Source: Albidovulum sediminis (GTDB taxonomy: Bacteria; Pseudomonadota; Alphaproteobacteria; Rhodobacterales; Rhodobacteraceae). Taken from it: 64,000 nt of DNA. The notes beneath the pieces are model-generated. The model made no database searches. It saw only the letters and a program-made list of their open reading frames with translations, and had not been told where the DNA came from. This document shows, in pieces, positions 34,784 to 44,350 of the stretch (the first letter of the stretch is position 1; each line of letters begins with the position of its first letter). Where the stretch lies: the NCBI RefSeq assembly GCF_025380365.1, contig NZ_JAOCQF010000005.1, positions 1-64,000 of the forward strand, written 5' to 3'. Position numbers and translations under genes: made by a program.

Positions 34784-35788
34784 ATGTCCTTTCTCAAAAG
34801 CAGCCTGGCGGTCATCGCGACCACCGGCAGCATCATGCTCTCGCTACCAGCTTTCGCCGAAGGCCTGCCCGGCGAAGGCAAATCCATCCAGCCCATCGCC
34901 ACCGGCCAGACCGGGCACATCTTCCAGCACGCCATCGTCCAGATCGGGCTGGAGCGTCTGGGCTACGAAGTGGAGGACTCGCTTGAAGCCCAGTATCCCC
35001 CCATGCACCTGGCCATCGCCGAGGGTGATGCCGACTATACCGCGATCCACTGGGACCGGCTGCACATTCCAATCTACGAACAGGCCGGCGGCGATGAAAA
35101 GCTGATCCGCATCGGCACTTTGACGCCGAACGGGACCCAGGGCTACTTCATCGACAAGGCGACCTCCGAGAAATACGGCATCACCAATCTTGGCCAGTTC
35201 ACTGACCCGGCGGTAAGGGCGATCTTCGATACCGACGGCGATGGCAAGGCCGACCTGACCGGCTGCGAATCCGGCTGGGGCTGCGAACTGGTGATCGAGC
35301 ATCAGCTTGACGCCTTCAAGCTTCGCGACAGCATCAGCCACAACCAGGGCAGCTATTACGCGCTGATCGCCGACACGATCACCCGCTACAAGGCCGGCAA
35401 TCCGATCTTCTATTTCACCTGGTCTCCGCTCTGGGTCGGCTCGGTGCTGAAGACCGGCAAGGACGTGGTTCAGTTGAACGTGCCGTTCTCGTCACTGCCC
35501 GGCAACGAAACCGCCAATACCGAACAGCCGGACGGCAGCAATTCGGGTTTCGAGCTGAACAACATCCGCATCGTCGCCAACCGGAAATTCGCGGAAGAAA
35601 ACCCCGCGGCCGCACGCTTCTTCGAACTGGTAACGGTGCCGATCGAGGACGTGAACGCGGAACTTCTGACCGAGTACGAAAGCGAAGCCGACCGCGCGCA
35701 GATCTACGAGAATGCCGAAGCATGGATCGCCGCGCATCAGGAACAATTCGACTCCTGGATCGCAGAGGCGACCAAGGCGGGCCAGTAA
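34784..35788 (+). CDS. proX: Glycine betaine/proline-type ABC substrate-binding protein (ProX-like)
   Basis: A 334-residue secreted protein: signal peptide to about residue 25 (LPAFAEG), then the OpuAC fold. Substrate-box tryptophans are visible in AIHWDRLHIP, CESGWGCELV and FYFTWSPLWVGSVL, the last close to E. coli ProX. It binds a quaternary amine in the periplasm and feeds ProVW, encoded downstream beyond the demethylase. A GC hairpin follows its stop at 35810-35835, which often keeps the binding protein mRNA in excess. Confidence 0.9.
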   Translation: MSFLKSSLAVIATTGSIMLSLPAFAEGLPGEGKSIQPIATGQTGHIFQHAIVQIGLERLGYEVEDSLEAQYPPMHLAIAEGDADYTAIHWDRLHIPIYEQAGGDEKLIRIGTLTPNGTQGYFIDKATSEKYGITNLGQFTDPAVRAIFDTDGDGKADLTGCESGWGCELVIEHQLDAFKLRDSISHNQGSYYALIADTITRYKAGNPIFYFTWSPLWVGSVLKTGKDVVQLNVPFSSLPGNETANTEQPDGSNSGFELNNIRIVANRKFAEENPAAARFFELVTVPIEDVNAELLTEYESEADRAQIYENAEAWIAAHQEQFDSWIAEATKAGQ

Positions 35789-35809
35789 TCCGGTCGGCAG
35801 ACGTGACAC

Positions 35810-35835
35810 GGTGGGGCGGTTCGCATCGCCCCACC
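35810..35835 (+). terminator. GC hairpin behind the proX gene
   Basis: Arms GGTGGGGCG (35810-35818) and CGCCCCACC (35827-35835) with an eight-base loop, 22 bases after the stop. There is no strong T-run, so probably partial termination or mRNA 3'-end protection. Equivalent hairpins follow two other binding-protein genes in this window. Confidence 0.55.
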
Positions 35836-35884
35836 CGACTCCTCATTCTGACATTTCCGCACATCGACCGGGACCCGATCCGTC

Positions 35885-37954
35885 ATGACCAGCCCGACCA
35901 ACAGCTTGGCCGAAGCCGACGTTCACTCCACGCGCCGCGATCCCTTGCTTGAACCCCTGAAGATCAGGCACCTGACCCTGCGCAACCGGATCATGAGTAC
36001 CAGCCACGCCTGCGGGCTGGAAGAAGGCGGGATGCCCGCCGAACGCTACCAGCGCTACCACGAGGAAAAGGCAGCCGGCGGGATCAGCCTCAGCATGTTC
36101 GGCGGGTCCTCCAACGTCGCGCCGGATTCGCCCTCGGTCTTCCAGCAGCTTTACGTCGGGGATGACCGGATCATCCCCTACTTCCAACAATTCTCGCAGC
36201 GGATGCACAGCCAGGGCGCAGCGCTGATGTGTCAGATCACCCATCTTGGGCGGCGTGGCGAACCCTATGCCGGAAACTGGCTGCCGACCATCGGGCCCTC
36301 ACCCATCCGCGAAACCCTGCACCGCAGCTTTCCAAAGGAAATGGACGACCATGACATCGCCCGCGTCGTAAAGGCGTTCGGCGCGGCGGCGCGGCGCTGC
36401 AAGGAAGGCGGGCTTGACGGTCTGGAGACCTTGGCCGCGGGCCACCTGATCGGGCAGTTCATGTCGCCCGCCATGAACAAGCGGACCGACCGTTTCGGCG
36501 GCTCGCTGGAAAACCGGATGCGCTTTCCGATCCTGGTACATCAGGAAATCCGCCGCCAGACCGGCGACGATTTCATCGTGGGGATGCGCCTGACGGTCGA
36601 AGAGGGCGGCGAGGGATGGCTGTCGCTCGACGATTGCATCGCCGCCGCGCAGCTCTTGCAGGCCGAAGCCGGGATCGACTTTTTTAACGCTACCTACGGG
36701 CGGGCCGATACCGAACGCGGACAGGCCCGCGACAGTATGCCGGGGATGGATTCCCCGATTGCCCCCTGGGTGACACAAGTGGGCGCATTCAAACGCGAGG
36801 TCGGGCTGCCGGTCTTTCACGCCGCGCGCGTGCTGGACGTGGCCTCGGCACGCTATGCCATCCGCCAGGGGCTGCTTGACATGGTCGGCATGACCCGCGC
36901 CCATATCGCCGACCCGCATCTGGTCCGCAAACTTGCGGCGGGGCAGGAGGACCGGATCCGCCCCTGCATCGGCGCCACCCATTGCATGTCGGGCTACAGG
37001 CCCGCCTGCCTGCACAATGCAGCCACGGGACGCGAGGCGAAACTGCCCCATCACGCAGCCCAGGCAGAAGCGCCGGGGCGCCGGGTGGTGATCATCGGCG
37101 GCGGCCCCGCCGGGCTGGAGGCGGCGCGCATTTCGGCCGAACGCGGCCACCATGTCGTCCTGTTCGAAGCGGCCCGCGAACTGGGCGGCCAAATCCTGCT
37201 GGGCGCCAAGGGATCGTGGCGCAAGGATCTGCTCGGCATCGTCCAGTGGCGCGAGGCCGAACTGGAACGCCTTGGCGTCGAGGTCCGCCTCAACCGTTAT
37301 GTCGAACCCGACGAAGTCCGCGCCGAAAATCCCGATGTGGTGATCATCGCGACCGGCGGGATGCCCGACCTCGGCTGGCTTCCGGGGGCAGAGCTTTGCA
37401 CCAGCGTCTGGGACATCCTGACCAAGGACGTGGCGCTCCGCGACAACTCGATCATCTATGACGGCACGGGTCGCCATCCCGCCCTTCTGTGCGCCGAAAT
37501 GGCAGGCGACCAGGACAAGGCGACGACGCTGGTTTCGCTCGATGTCCAGATGGGCCAGGATCTGGTCTACGGCGAAAGGTTCGGCTGGAAGCGCCGGATG
37601 CACCAGCTTCACACGCCGATGCTGATGGAACACCATCTGCGCCGCGTCCAGCGCGCAGGCAACGAACTTGAAGCTGTCTTCGTCAACGAGGTCACGCTGG
37701 AAGAAAAGGTGCTGCGCGCCTCGCAGGTGATCGTGGAATGCGGCACCCTGCCCCTTGACGGGCTGTACCGCGACCTGCGCTCGGCCTCGGTCAACGATGG
37801 CGTGACCGATCTCGACGCCCTGATCGCCAGCGCGCCGCAGCCGATCCGTGCCGGGAAGGGCCAGTTCGAACTATACCGGGTGGGCGATGCCATCGCCAGC
37901 CGCAACATCCACGCGGCCATTCTGGATTCGCTGCGCCTCTGCGCGACCCTTTGA
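35885..37954 (+). CDS. N-methyl amine demethylase, Old-Yellow-Enzyme/FAD fusion (StcD/DgcA type)
   Basis: A 689-residue flavoprotein. Residues about 15-350 form an FMN-binding barrel (LKIRHLTLRNRIMSTSHA, CQITHLGRRGEPY, GLDGLETLAAGHLIGQF, TDRFGGSLENR). Cysteines 361, 367 and 375 (RPCIGATHC, PACLHN) suit an Fe-S cluster. A C-terminal FAD/NAD part begins VVIIGGGPAGLEAARISAERGH. This is the trimethylamine-dehydrogenase/2,4-dienoyl-CoA-reductase family; the closest I recognise demethylate proline betaine, N-methylproline or dimethylglycine. It lies between proX and proV, so it likely demethylates the imported compound. Confidence 0.85.
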   Translation: MTSPTNSLAEADVHSTRRDPLLEPLKIRHLTLRNRIMSTSHACGLEEGGMPAERYQRYHEEKAAGGISLSMFGGSSNVAPDSPSVFQQLYVGDDRIIPYFQQFSQRMHSQGAALMCQITHLGRRGEPYAGNWLPTIGPSPIRETLHRSFPKEMDDHDIARVVKAFGAAARRCKEGGLDGLETLAAGHLIGQFMSPAMNKRTDRFGGSLENRMRFPILVHQEIRRQTGDDFIVGMRLTVEEGGEGWLSLDDCIAAAQLLQAEAGIDFFNATYGRADTERGQARDSMPGMDSPIAPWVTQVGAFKREVGLPVFHAARVLDVASARYAIRQGLLDMVGMTRAHIADPHLVRKLAAGQEDRIRPCIGATHCMSGYRPACLHNAATGREAKLPHHAAQAEAPGRRVVIIGGGPAGLEAARISAERGHHVVLFEAARELGGQILLGAKGSWRKDLLGIVQWREAELERLGVEVRLNRYVEPDEVRAENPDVVIIATGGMPDLGWLPGAELCTSVWDILTKDVALRDNSIIYDGTGRHPALLCAEMAGDQDKATTLVSLDVQMGQDLVYGERFGWKRRMHQLHTPMLMEHHLRRVQRAGNELEAVFVNEVTLEEKVLRASQVIVECGTLPLDGLYRDLRSASVNDGVTDLDALIASAPQPIRAGKGQFELYRVGDAIASRNIHAAILDSLRLCATL

Positions 37955-38076
37955 CTCCTGCCGGACAAACACCAGCATGGACTACGCCGACCCAATGCCG
38001 GACAGACCAATGACAGGCGAATGGAGGACCCCGATGTCAAGACCACCTTTCGCCTGCCCGAGATCGGAGACTGCCA

Positions 38077-39096
38077 GTGTCTGACCCGCAGATTGAATGC
38101 CGCGCCCTGTGGAAGATCTACGGCAAACGCCAGGTCGAGGCGATGCGGGCGGTGCAGGAGCGCAGCCTCTCCAAGGAAGAGGTCCGCGACGAATACGGCT
38201 GCGTGCTCGGAGTGCGCAATGTCAGCTTCAGCGTCGAACGCGGCGAAATCTTCTGCATCATGGGCCTCTCGGGGTCGGGCAAGTCGACGCTCGTGCGCCA
38301 CATCAACCGGCTGATCGACCCCACCTCGGGCGAAATTCATGTGGCGGGGGCAAGGGTCGACCGGATGGGCGAAACCGAGCTTCGCCAGCTGCGTGCCGAG
38401 AAGATCGGCATGGTGTTCCAGCACATGGCGCTCTGGCCCCATCGTACGCTGGCGGAAAACGCGGCCTTCGGCCTTGAAGTGCGCGACCTCTCACCCCCGA
38501 AACGCCGCGCCGCCGCGGAAAAGGCGCTGGCCGCGACGGGTCTGGAGGGCTGGGCGGACCACTACCCGGACCAGCTTTCCGGCGGCATGCAGCAGCGGGT
38601 CGGCCTGGCCCGCGCGCTGGCCGCCGATCCGGAAATCCTTCTGATGGACGAACCCTTCTCGGCGCTTGATCCCCTTATCAGGCGGCAGTTGCAGGATCAG
38701 TTTCTGGACCTTTCGACCAAGCTGAAGAAGACGACCGTATTCATCACGCACGATTTGGACGAAGCGATCCGCATGGGTGGACACATCGCGATCATGAATG
38801 ATGGCGAGATCGTCCAGATCGGCACGCCCGAGGAAATCGTCACCCGCCCCAGCGACGACTATGTGCGGGAATTCGTCAAGGGTATCTCCCGCATCGGGCT
38901 GGTGCGGGCGGAAACCATCATGACACCACTTGACGGTCGCCAGGCCACGCCAAAAACCATTTCCACCGGCTCCCGGCTCGACGCGGTCATTGACCTCTTC
39001 CTGCCCGACCAGCAGCCGCTGACCGTGATTGACCCGCTCGGCTCTGCGGTTGGGCAGATCACCATCACCGATGCGCTGCGCGCGCTGCGAGGGTAA
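38077..39096 (+). CDS. proV: Glycine betaine/proline-type ABC transporter ATP-binding protein (ProV-like)
   Basis: A 339-residue ATPase: Walker A GLSGSGKSTLVRHINRL, signature LSGGMQQRVGLARA, Walker B ILLMDEPFSALDP, switch His in TVFITHDLDEAIRM. A C-terminal CBS-like region follows from about residue 275 (VIDLFLPDQQPLTVIDPLGS), as in osmoregulated betaine importers. The GTG start at 38077 sits six bases behind GGAGA. proW starts five bases after its stop. Confidence 0.92.
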   Translation: MSDPQIECRALWKIYGKRQVEAMRAVQERSLSKEEVRDEYGCVLGVRNVSFSVERGEIFCIMGLSGSGKSTLVRHINRLIDPTSGEIHVAGARVDRMGETELRQLRAEKIGMVFQHMALWPHRTLAENAAFGLEVRDLSPPKRRAAAEKALAATGLEGWADHYPDQLSGGMQQRVGLARALAADPEILLMDEPFSALDPLIRRQLQDQFLDLSTKLKKTTVFITHDLDEAIRMGGHIAIMNDGEIVQIGTPEEIVTRPSDDYVREFVKGISRIGLVRAETIMTPLDGRQATPKTISTGSRLDAVIDLFLPDQQPLTVIDPLGSAVGQITITDALRALRG

Positions 39097-39100
39097 TCGC

Positions 39101-40039
39101 ATGAAAACGGACCTCTACAACATCTTCGACACAGAATGGGTGCCGGTTGGCGACTGGATTGAGGCGACGCTGAAATACGTCGTGGAGAACTTCCGCTACA
39201 TCTTTCAGGCGATCAAGGTGCCCTTCGATCTGGTCCTTCGCGGGTTCGAAGGCGCCCTGACCGGCGCGCCCGACCTGCTGATCTACGCGATCATCCTGCT
39301 GGTCGCCTGGCAGGCCGGCGGCCGCAGGATCGCTCTGATCGCCGGGGCCTCGATGCTGGCCATCGGGCTGATGGGCGCATGGGAACCGGCGATGACGTCG
39401 CTGTCGATCGTGCTGACCTGCGTGATCTTCTGCGCCCTCATCGGCATCCCGCTCGGAATCTATGCCGCGCGAAGCGATCGGTTCTGGCTGATCCTGCGCC
39501 CGATCCTTGACCTGATGCAGACGATTCCGTCCTTCGTGTACCTCGTCCCCGTCGTGATGCTGTTCTCGATCGGCAACGTGTCGGGGGTCATCGTCACCTT
39601 CATCTATGCGCTTCCCCCGGTGGTGCGCCTGACCAATCTCGGCATCCGCCAGGTGAGGCCCGACATGGTCGAGGCCGCGCGCGCCTTCGGCGCAAGCCGC
39701 CGACAGACCCTGCTGAAGATCGAGCTGCCGCTCGCAGCGCCGACCATCATGGCCGGGTTGAACCAGACCATCATGATGGCACTGGCGATGAGTGTGGTCT
39801 CCTCGATGATTTCGGTCACGGGTCTGGGCCGGATGGTCCTGCGGGGTATCGGTCGTCTGGACATGGGCATCGCCACTGTCGGGGGGCTTGGCATTGTCTG
39901 CTTGGCCGTCATGATCGACCGGGTCTCGCAAAGCTTTGGAGTATCTGCCCGAGACCGGGGTCATCGGAAATGGTATGAGACCGGGCCCGTCGGTGCCTTT
40001 TATCGACCACTCGCCAAGTTTCGTCATGCTGCAAAATAA
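39101..40039 (+). CDS. proW: Glycine betaine/proline-type ABC transporter permease (ProW-like)
   Basis: A 312-residue permease with an N-terminal amphipathic region (TDLYNIFDTEWVPVGDWIEA), typical of ProW, and about six membrane helices. The coupling loop is EAARAFGASRRQTLLKIELPLAAPTIMAGLNQT. It pairs with ProV and ProX of this cluster to import a quaternary amine. The ATG at 39101 lies just after the proV stop. The C-terminal tail is charged and longer than needed for the last helix. Confidence 0.92.
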   Translation: MKTDLYNIFDTEWVPVGDWIEATLKYVVENFRYIFQAIKVPFDLVLRGFEGALTGAPDLLIYAIILLVAWQAGGRRIALIAGASMLAIGLMGAWEPAMTSLSIVLTCVIFCALIGIPLGIYAARSDRFWLILRPILDLMQTIPSFVYLVPVVMLFSIGNVSGVIVTFIYALPPVVRLTNLGIRQVRPDMVEAARAFGASRRQTLLKIELPLAAPTIMAGLNQTIMMALAMSVVSSMISVTGLGRMVLRGIGRLDMGIATVGGLGIVCLAVMIDRVSQSFGVSARDRGHRKWYETGPVGAFYRPLAKFRHAAK

Positions 40040-40102
40040 CCCGACCTGTAAAGCCGATCCCATTGGCGCTCGAGTATTCCCTTCAATGGAAGGTTTCCTT
40101 GT

Positions 40103-41095
40103 ATGACCCTCCTTCGAACAAGAGAGTTCAATTCGCGCCCCGAAGAAAACGAGCCGTCGCATTTCGTGTTTTTGCTCTTGCCGCAGTTTTCGCACCTGGC
40201 TTTTTGCTGCGCCGTCGAACCCCTCCGCCTGGCGAACCTGGTGAGCGGCGAGACTCTCTTTCGCTGGACTGTTGCCAGCGAGAATGGCCAGCCAGTCATG
40301 GCGTCCAACGGCTGCAGGCTGGATGTGGACTGCGGGCTTGAGCGTACACGAGGCGCCGAGCGTCTAATGCTGATCACCGGCAATGACGTACGAAAGGTGT
40401 TGCCGCCGGCGGTTCAGGCCTATCTCAGGCGCGAACGCGCCGCTGGTACGCCGTTGGCAGGGCTTGGGGCCGGGGCCTATGCCCTTGCGAAATGCGGTTT
40501 CCTCGACGGGATGGACGTGGCGGTGCACTGGGCGTACCACGACATCTTTGCTGAAACTTTCCCTGAGGTTCGGCCAGTGCGCACTGTCTTCGTCGCGCAT
40601 GAGAGAATCCTGACCGCAGCCGGCGGCACAGCCGTGGCCGATCTGATGCTGCACTTGATTCGGCAGACGCATGGAGAAGACCTTGCCACATTGGTGGCAG
40701 ACCAGATGGTCTACAACGCGGTGCGCGAAGAAAGTGCAGCTCAGCGTGTCTCTATCCAGTCGCGCCACGGCATGCGCAGCGGGCCGCTGGTGAAGGCAAT
40801 CGCCATCATGGAAAAGCACATCGAAGAGCCGGTTTCGCCTGTTACGATTGCCCAAGAACTTGGGATCTCGACGCGCCAACTGGAGAGATTGTTCAAGAAG
40901 TTCCTGTCTTCCACCCCGAAGACCTATTTCAATGCGATGCGGCTCGATCGCGCTCGCAACCTCCTCGTGCAGACCGAACTTTCAGTCACCGAAGTCGCGG
41001 TTGCCACTGGTTTTGCCTCCCCTTCGCATTTTTGCAGACTGTTTCGTGCCCATTTCGGCCGATCGCCGCACGCGCATCGCACGACCTTGAACTAA
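40103..41095 (+). CDS. AraC-family regulator with amidotransferase-like domain (GbdR-like)
   Basis: A 330-residue regulator. Residues about 18-190 form a DJ-1/PfpI-like sensory domain (HFVFLLLPQFSHLAF, LMLITGNDV, GLGAGAYALAKCGFL). The C-terminal AraC domain begins at about 225 (EEPVSPVTIAQELGISTRQLERLFKKFL, SVTEVAVATGFASPSHFCRLFRAHFGRSP). This layout is that of GbdR, which activates glycine betaine catabolism in Pseudomonas. It lies 63 bases after proW on the same strand, so control of the proX/demethylase/proVW cluster is likely. Confidence 0.87.
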   Translation: MTLLRTREFNSRPEENEPSHFVFLLLPQFSHLAFCCAVEPLRLANLVSGETLFRWTVASENGQPVMASNGCRLDVDCGLERTRGAERLMLITGNDVRKVLPPAVQAYLRRERAAGTPLAGLGAGAYALAKCGFLDGMDVAVHWAYHDIFAETFPEVRPVRTVFVAHERILTAAGGTAVADLMLHLIRQTHGEDLATLVADQMVYNAVREESAAQRVSIQSRHGMRSGPLVKAIAIMEKHIEEPVSPVTIAQELGISTRQLERLFKKFLSSTPKTYFNAMRLDRARNLLVQTELSVTEVAVATGFASPSHFCRLFRAHFGRSPHAHRTTLN

Positions 41096-41177
41096 CGCCT
41101 CGCCGGTCTGGTGGCGAACCCGTGACCTGCAGCATAACTCCGTGGAAATGATGGCCCGGGACGGCTATGAGCGTGGT

Positions 41178-42086
41178 ATGCACAGGCTTCGCTTCATCTT
41201 GCCGCCGCCAAACCTCCTCGTCACCTTCGAGGCGGCAGGTCGACTGATGAGTTTCACAAGAGCTGCTGAGGAACTGAACGTGACGCGTGTCGCCGTAAGT
41301 CAGCAGATCAAGGCCTTGGAAACCTATCTTGGAGTGTTGTTGTTCCACCGCGAGAATAGGTCACTGTCGTTCACCCATGTCGGAAAGCGTTATCATGACG
41401 AGATCGTGGCATCCCTGGAGAGAGCAGTTCGCGCCACCGCTGACATTGTCGGCAAGCCTGACAGCAATATCCTCGTTGTCACGGCGACCACTGGCTTTGC
41501 CACCTACTGGCTGATGCCGCGGATCGGGACCTTCCGCCATCAGTACCCGGAAATCGACCTGCGCTTTGTCGTCTCGGATCGGTATCTGGATATCGCCGAG
41601 GAAAGCATTGATATCGCGATCAGATATGGTGCGCCGCCCACCATGGATGTAAACTATGAGTATCTTCAGCAGGAAATCATCGCGCCCACCTGCTCGATCG
41701 ACTTCATTGCGCCAGGCCGAACACTGCGCCCTGAGGACCTGGAAACCCTCCCGCTGATCCATCTTGACGGTCCCTACGACCAGCAGACCCGCTGGCAGAA
41801 CTGGTTCGAAATTCATGGACGAAAGGATTTCCGCCTGAAGGGGGGGATCACCGTCAACACCTACACGAACCTGGTCCAAGCCGTGCTGGTTGGTCAGGGT
41901 TTTGCCCTGATCGGCACGCCGTTGATGGAGGCGTTCCTTGCATCCGGGAAATTGATTCAACCTGTCCTGGCCGAACCGATCAAGCGCAGATCATTCTACC
42001 TTGCAACCCCGGCTACAAGACGGCCAACACTTGCCGGAGAAGCGTTCATCAGTTGGATCCGAGAGGCATTCAAACTCTCGGTCTAA
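41178..42086 (+). CDS. LysR-family regulator (GcvA-like branch)
   Basis: A 302-residue LysR protein: PPPNLLVTFEAAGRLMSFTRAAEELNVT, then VAVSQQIKALETYLGVLLFHRENRSLSFT, and an effector domain with IDIAIRYGAPPTMD. These are hallmarks of the GcvA branch, which often regulates glycine or one-carbon genes and would fit demethylation products. The ATG at 41178 matches the family N-terminus; an ATG at 41142 would add 12 residues. Targets are unknown. The gap 42087-42365 holds nothing I can identify. Confidence 0.85.
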   Translation: MHRLRFILPPPNLLVTFEAAGRLMSFTRAAEELNVTRVAVSQQIKALETYLGVLLFHRENRSLSFTHVGKRYHDEIVASLERAVRATADIVGKPDSNILVVTATTGFATYWLMPRIGTFRHQYPEIDLRFVVSDRYLDIAEESIDIAIRYGAPPTMDVNYEYLQQEIIAPTCSIDFIAPGRTLRPEDLETLPLIHLDGPYDQQTRWQNWFEIHGRKDFRLKGGITVNTYTNLVQAVLVGQGFALIGTPLMEAFLASGKLIQPVLAEPIKRRSFYLATPATRRPTLAGEAFISWIREAFKLSV

Positions 42087-42365
42087 TGGGCCACCTCTTG
42101 TATTTCCGACAAGCGCAACTGGCGCGACGTCCGGGTTGGCGCGTGATGCGCCCGATGGTCAACGATTTGCACGACTGGATGCGGCCGAGCCGCCGGACTT
42201 CCACAAACCCGACGGCCTCCCCATGGCGCTCCCGACCGGCTGCCAATTAAGACCTTCCATGCAAATCTTAACGCGACGGCGCATCGCAGCTTTGGATTTC
42301 AGCAAGAAGGTGGAGTCAGGACGGCGCTTACACCAGTGCTGCCAAACTATCGACCGATCGGAGTC

Positions 42366-43103
42366 TCAGCCTGGAAGGCTGAGCTTGCTCATTCGTCCGC
42401 CGTCGACAGTCCAGACCTGGCCCGTCACAAACCCGGCCTCTTCCGAGGCCAGCCAAACTACGAGGCTTGCCACTTCTTCGGGCGTTCCAGTCCGTCCGAC
42501 AGGATGAATCCTGCCCAGCCCTGCCTTGAACGAAGTCGGGTCCGGCATGCTCTCGATGAAATCTATGTTCAAGTCCGTATCGATCCAGCCGGGTGCTACA
42601 GCATTGCACCGGACACCTTCCGGGCTGTGATCTATGGCGATTGCGCGGGTCAGCCCATGCAGGCCGGCTTTGGATGCGCAATATGCTGCATGTTTGGGGT
42701 TTGAACCCAGGCCTTCCGTGGATCCGATGTTCACGATGGATCCACCGACGGTGCGCAGATAGGGTAGCGCGGCTTTGATCAGCATGAATGGTGTGGTCAG
42801 GTTGACGGTAATATTCCGCTCCCACTCTTCCAATGACATGTCTTCGGCGAGCACCTCCTGCATCATTCCGGCATTGTTGACAAGTACGTCAATTCTGCCC
42901 GCACGCCCTGCGACCTCTTCAACCAGCGCAGCCGCGGAACTCGGATCCGCAAAATCCACCGAAATGCTCTCGAACTCATCGTCTTTGCCGCGTTGAGCCG
43001 TGAACACCTTGGCTCCTTCGCTTTCCAGGCGGCGGGCGATCGCTCGCCCAATGCCACTGCGCCCACCCGTTACCAAGGCAACCTTATTGCGAAAGCGTTC
43101 CAT
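42366..43103 (-). CDS. Short-chain dehydrogenase/reductase
   Basis: A 245-residue SDR: VTGGRSGIGRAIARRLE, NNAGMMQEVLAED, Ser in SIVNIGSTEGLG, Tyr-x3-Lys in HAAYCASKAGLHG, and VTGQVWTVDGG. Complete active site. The ATG at 43103 is preferred to a GTG at 43106. It is divergent from the LysR gene at 43253, which probably controls it; the 149-base gap is AT-richer than the surroundings. Substrate unknown. Confidence 0.87.
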   Translation of the reverse strand: MERFRNKVALVTGGRSGIGRAIARRLESEGAKVFTAQRGKDDEFESISVDFADPSSAAALVEEVAGRAGRIDVLVNNAGMMQEVLAEDMSLEEWERNITVNLTTPFMLIKAALPYLRTVGGSIVNIGSTEGLGSNPKHAAYCASKAGLHGLTRAIAIDHSPEGVRCNAVAPGWIDTDLNIDFIESMPDPTSFKAGLGRIHPVGRTGTPEEVASLVVWLASEEAGFVTGQVWTVDGGRMSKLSLPG

Positions 43104-43252
43104 CACGTTGTCCTTTTCGATGTGTCTTTACCTGGCATGCCGCCATGGCGGTGGTTTCCGCGCCGTTGGCTTGCTTTGGAGTCAACATAGGGCGAGACAA
43201 ACTGTTCGACTAGATGCTATAATGTGATAGGCTTGATAAGGGCATCTTATAA

Positions 43253-44152
43253 ATGTCGAAGCATCATCTGGACGATCTGGCCACCTTTATCGTCGTCGCG
43301 GAGGAGAAGAATTTTACCAGGGCCGCCAAACGCCTGGGCATATCCCAGTCAGCCCTGAGCCAGACCATTCTTGCATTGGAAGCCCGTCTTGGCCTGCGTT
43401 TGCTCACGCGAACCACCAGACGGGTCTCGCTTACTCCCGCTGGCGAGCGCATGTTGCATGTGATCGCTCCGCGGATTGAAGAGATTCAATTGGAATTGAA
43501 GGCACTGGGCGACCTTCGAGATAAGCCGTCCGGGTCCATCAGGATCAGTGCAACAGAATATACGGCGGAAGCCATTCTTTGGCCTGCTGTTTCCGGGCTC
43601 ATTAAATTATATCCCGATATCGATGTCGAGGTATCGAGTGATTATGGCTTCGTGGATATCGTTCAGGATCGCTTCGATGCGGGGATCAGGCCTGGCGATA
43701 CTGTCGAGAAGGACATGATTGCAGTTCGCGTTGGACCCGATATCAGAATGGCTGTTGCCGGGTCTCCGGACTATTTTTCATCCTTTCCCGCACCACATAC
43801 TCCAAACGAACTTACCGAACACAATTGCATCAATCTCAGGCTTCCGCGCCATGGCGGTATGTACGCCTGGGAATTCGAGAAAGGCGGGCAGAGGGTCAAC
43901 GTCCGTGTCAAAGGACAATTGGTGTTCAATTCGGGGAGGATGGTTGTAAATGCAGCCTTAGGCGGCCACGGGCTCATCTACCTGCCGGAAAGCCAGCTCG
44001 CGCCTTATCTGAATGAGGGTCAGCTTGTTCGCGTACTCGATGACTGGTGCCGTGTCTACACGGGCTATCATCTCTACTACCCGCGCAATCGTCAGCCAAC
44101 TCAGGCCTTCTCCTTGCTCGTCGAAGCGCTGCGTCACAACGGAAAGTCATGA
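43253..44152 (+). CDS. LysR-family regulator, divergent to an SDR gene
   Basis: A 299-residue LysR protein: DDLATFIVVAEEKNFTRAAKRLGIS, SALSQTILALEARLGLRLLTRTTRRVSLTPAGE, then an effector domain with QDRFDAGIRPGDTVEKDMIAVRVG. It belongs to the branch whose members control a divergent oxidoreductase. Base use is slightly less GC-rich than in its neighbours. Between its end and the kinase gene at 44351 there are about 200 bases with no visible feature. Confidence 0.88.
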   Translation: MSKHHLDDLATFIVVAEEKNFTRAAKRLGISQSALSQTILALEARLGLRLLTRTTRRVSLTPAGERMLHVIAPRIEEIQLELKALGDLRDKPSGSIRISATEYTAEAILWPAVSGLIKLYPDIDVEVSSDYGFVDIVQDRFDAGIRPGDTVEKDMIAVRVGPDIRMAVAGSPDYFSSFPAPHTPNELTEHNCINLRLPRHGGMYAWEFEKGGQRVNVRVKGQLVFNSGRMVVNAALGGHGLIYLPESQLAPYLNEGQLVRVLDDWCRVYTGYHLYYPRNRQPTQAFSLLVEALRHNGKS

Positions 44153-44350
44153 TTTTCTGGCTCTGTAGGTCGACCGCCTGAAAGAATCGATCCACGCAAG
44201 CCGATAATTGCGTCGATCCTCCCCTGGAACCGTCGATCCTCCAGACAAATCGGTCCAGACCCAAATCTTGCGACAGACCCCATCCGCTTCCAGCGGCTGC
44301 AAGGCGTCCTGGGCGGGTTGTTGCGGTCCGGCGGGCGGGCCGCATGCTCT

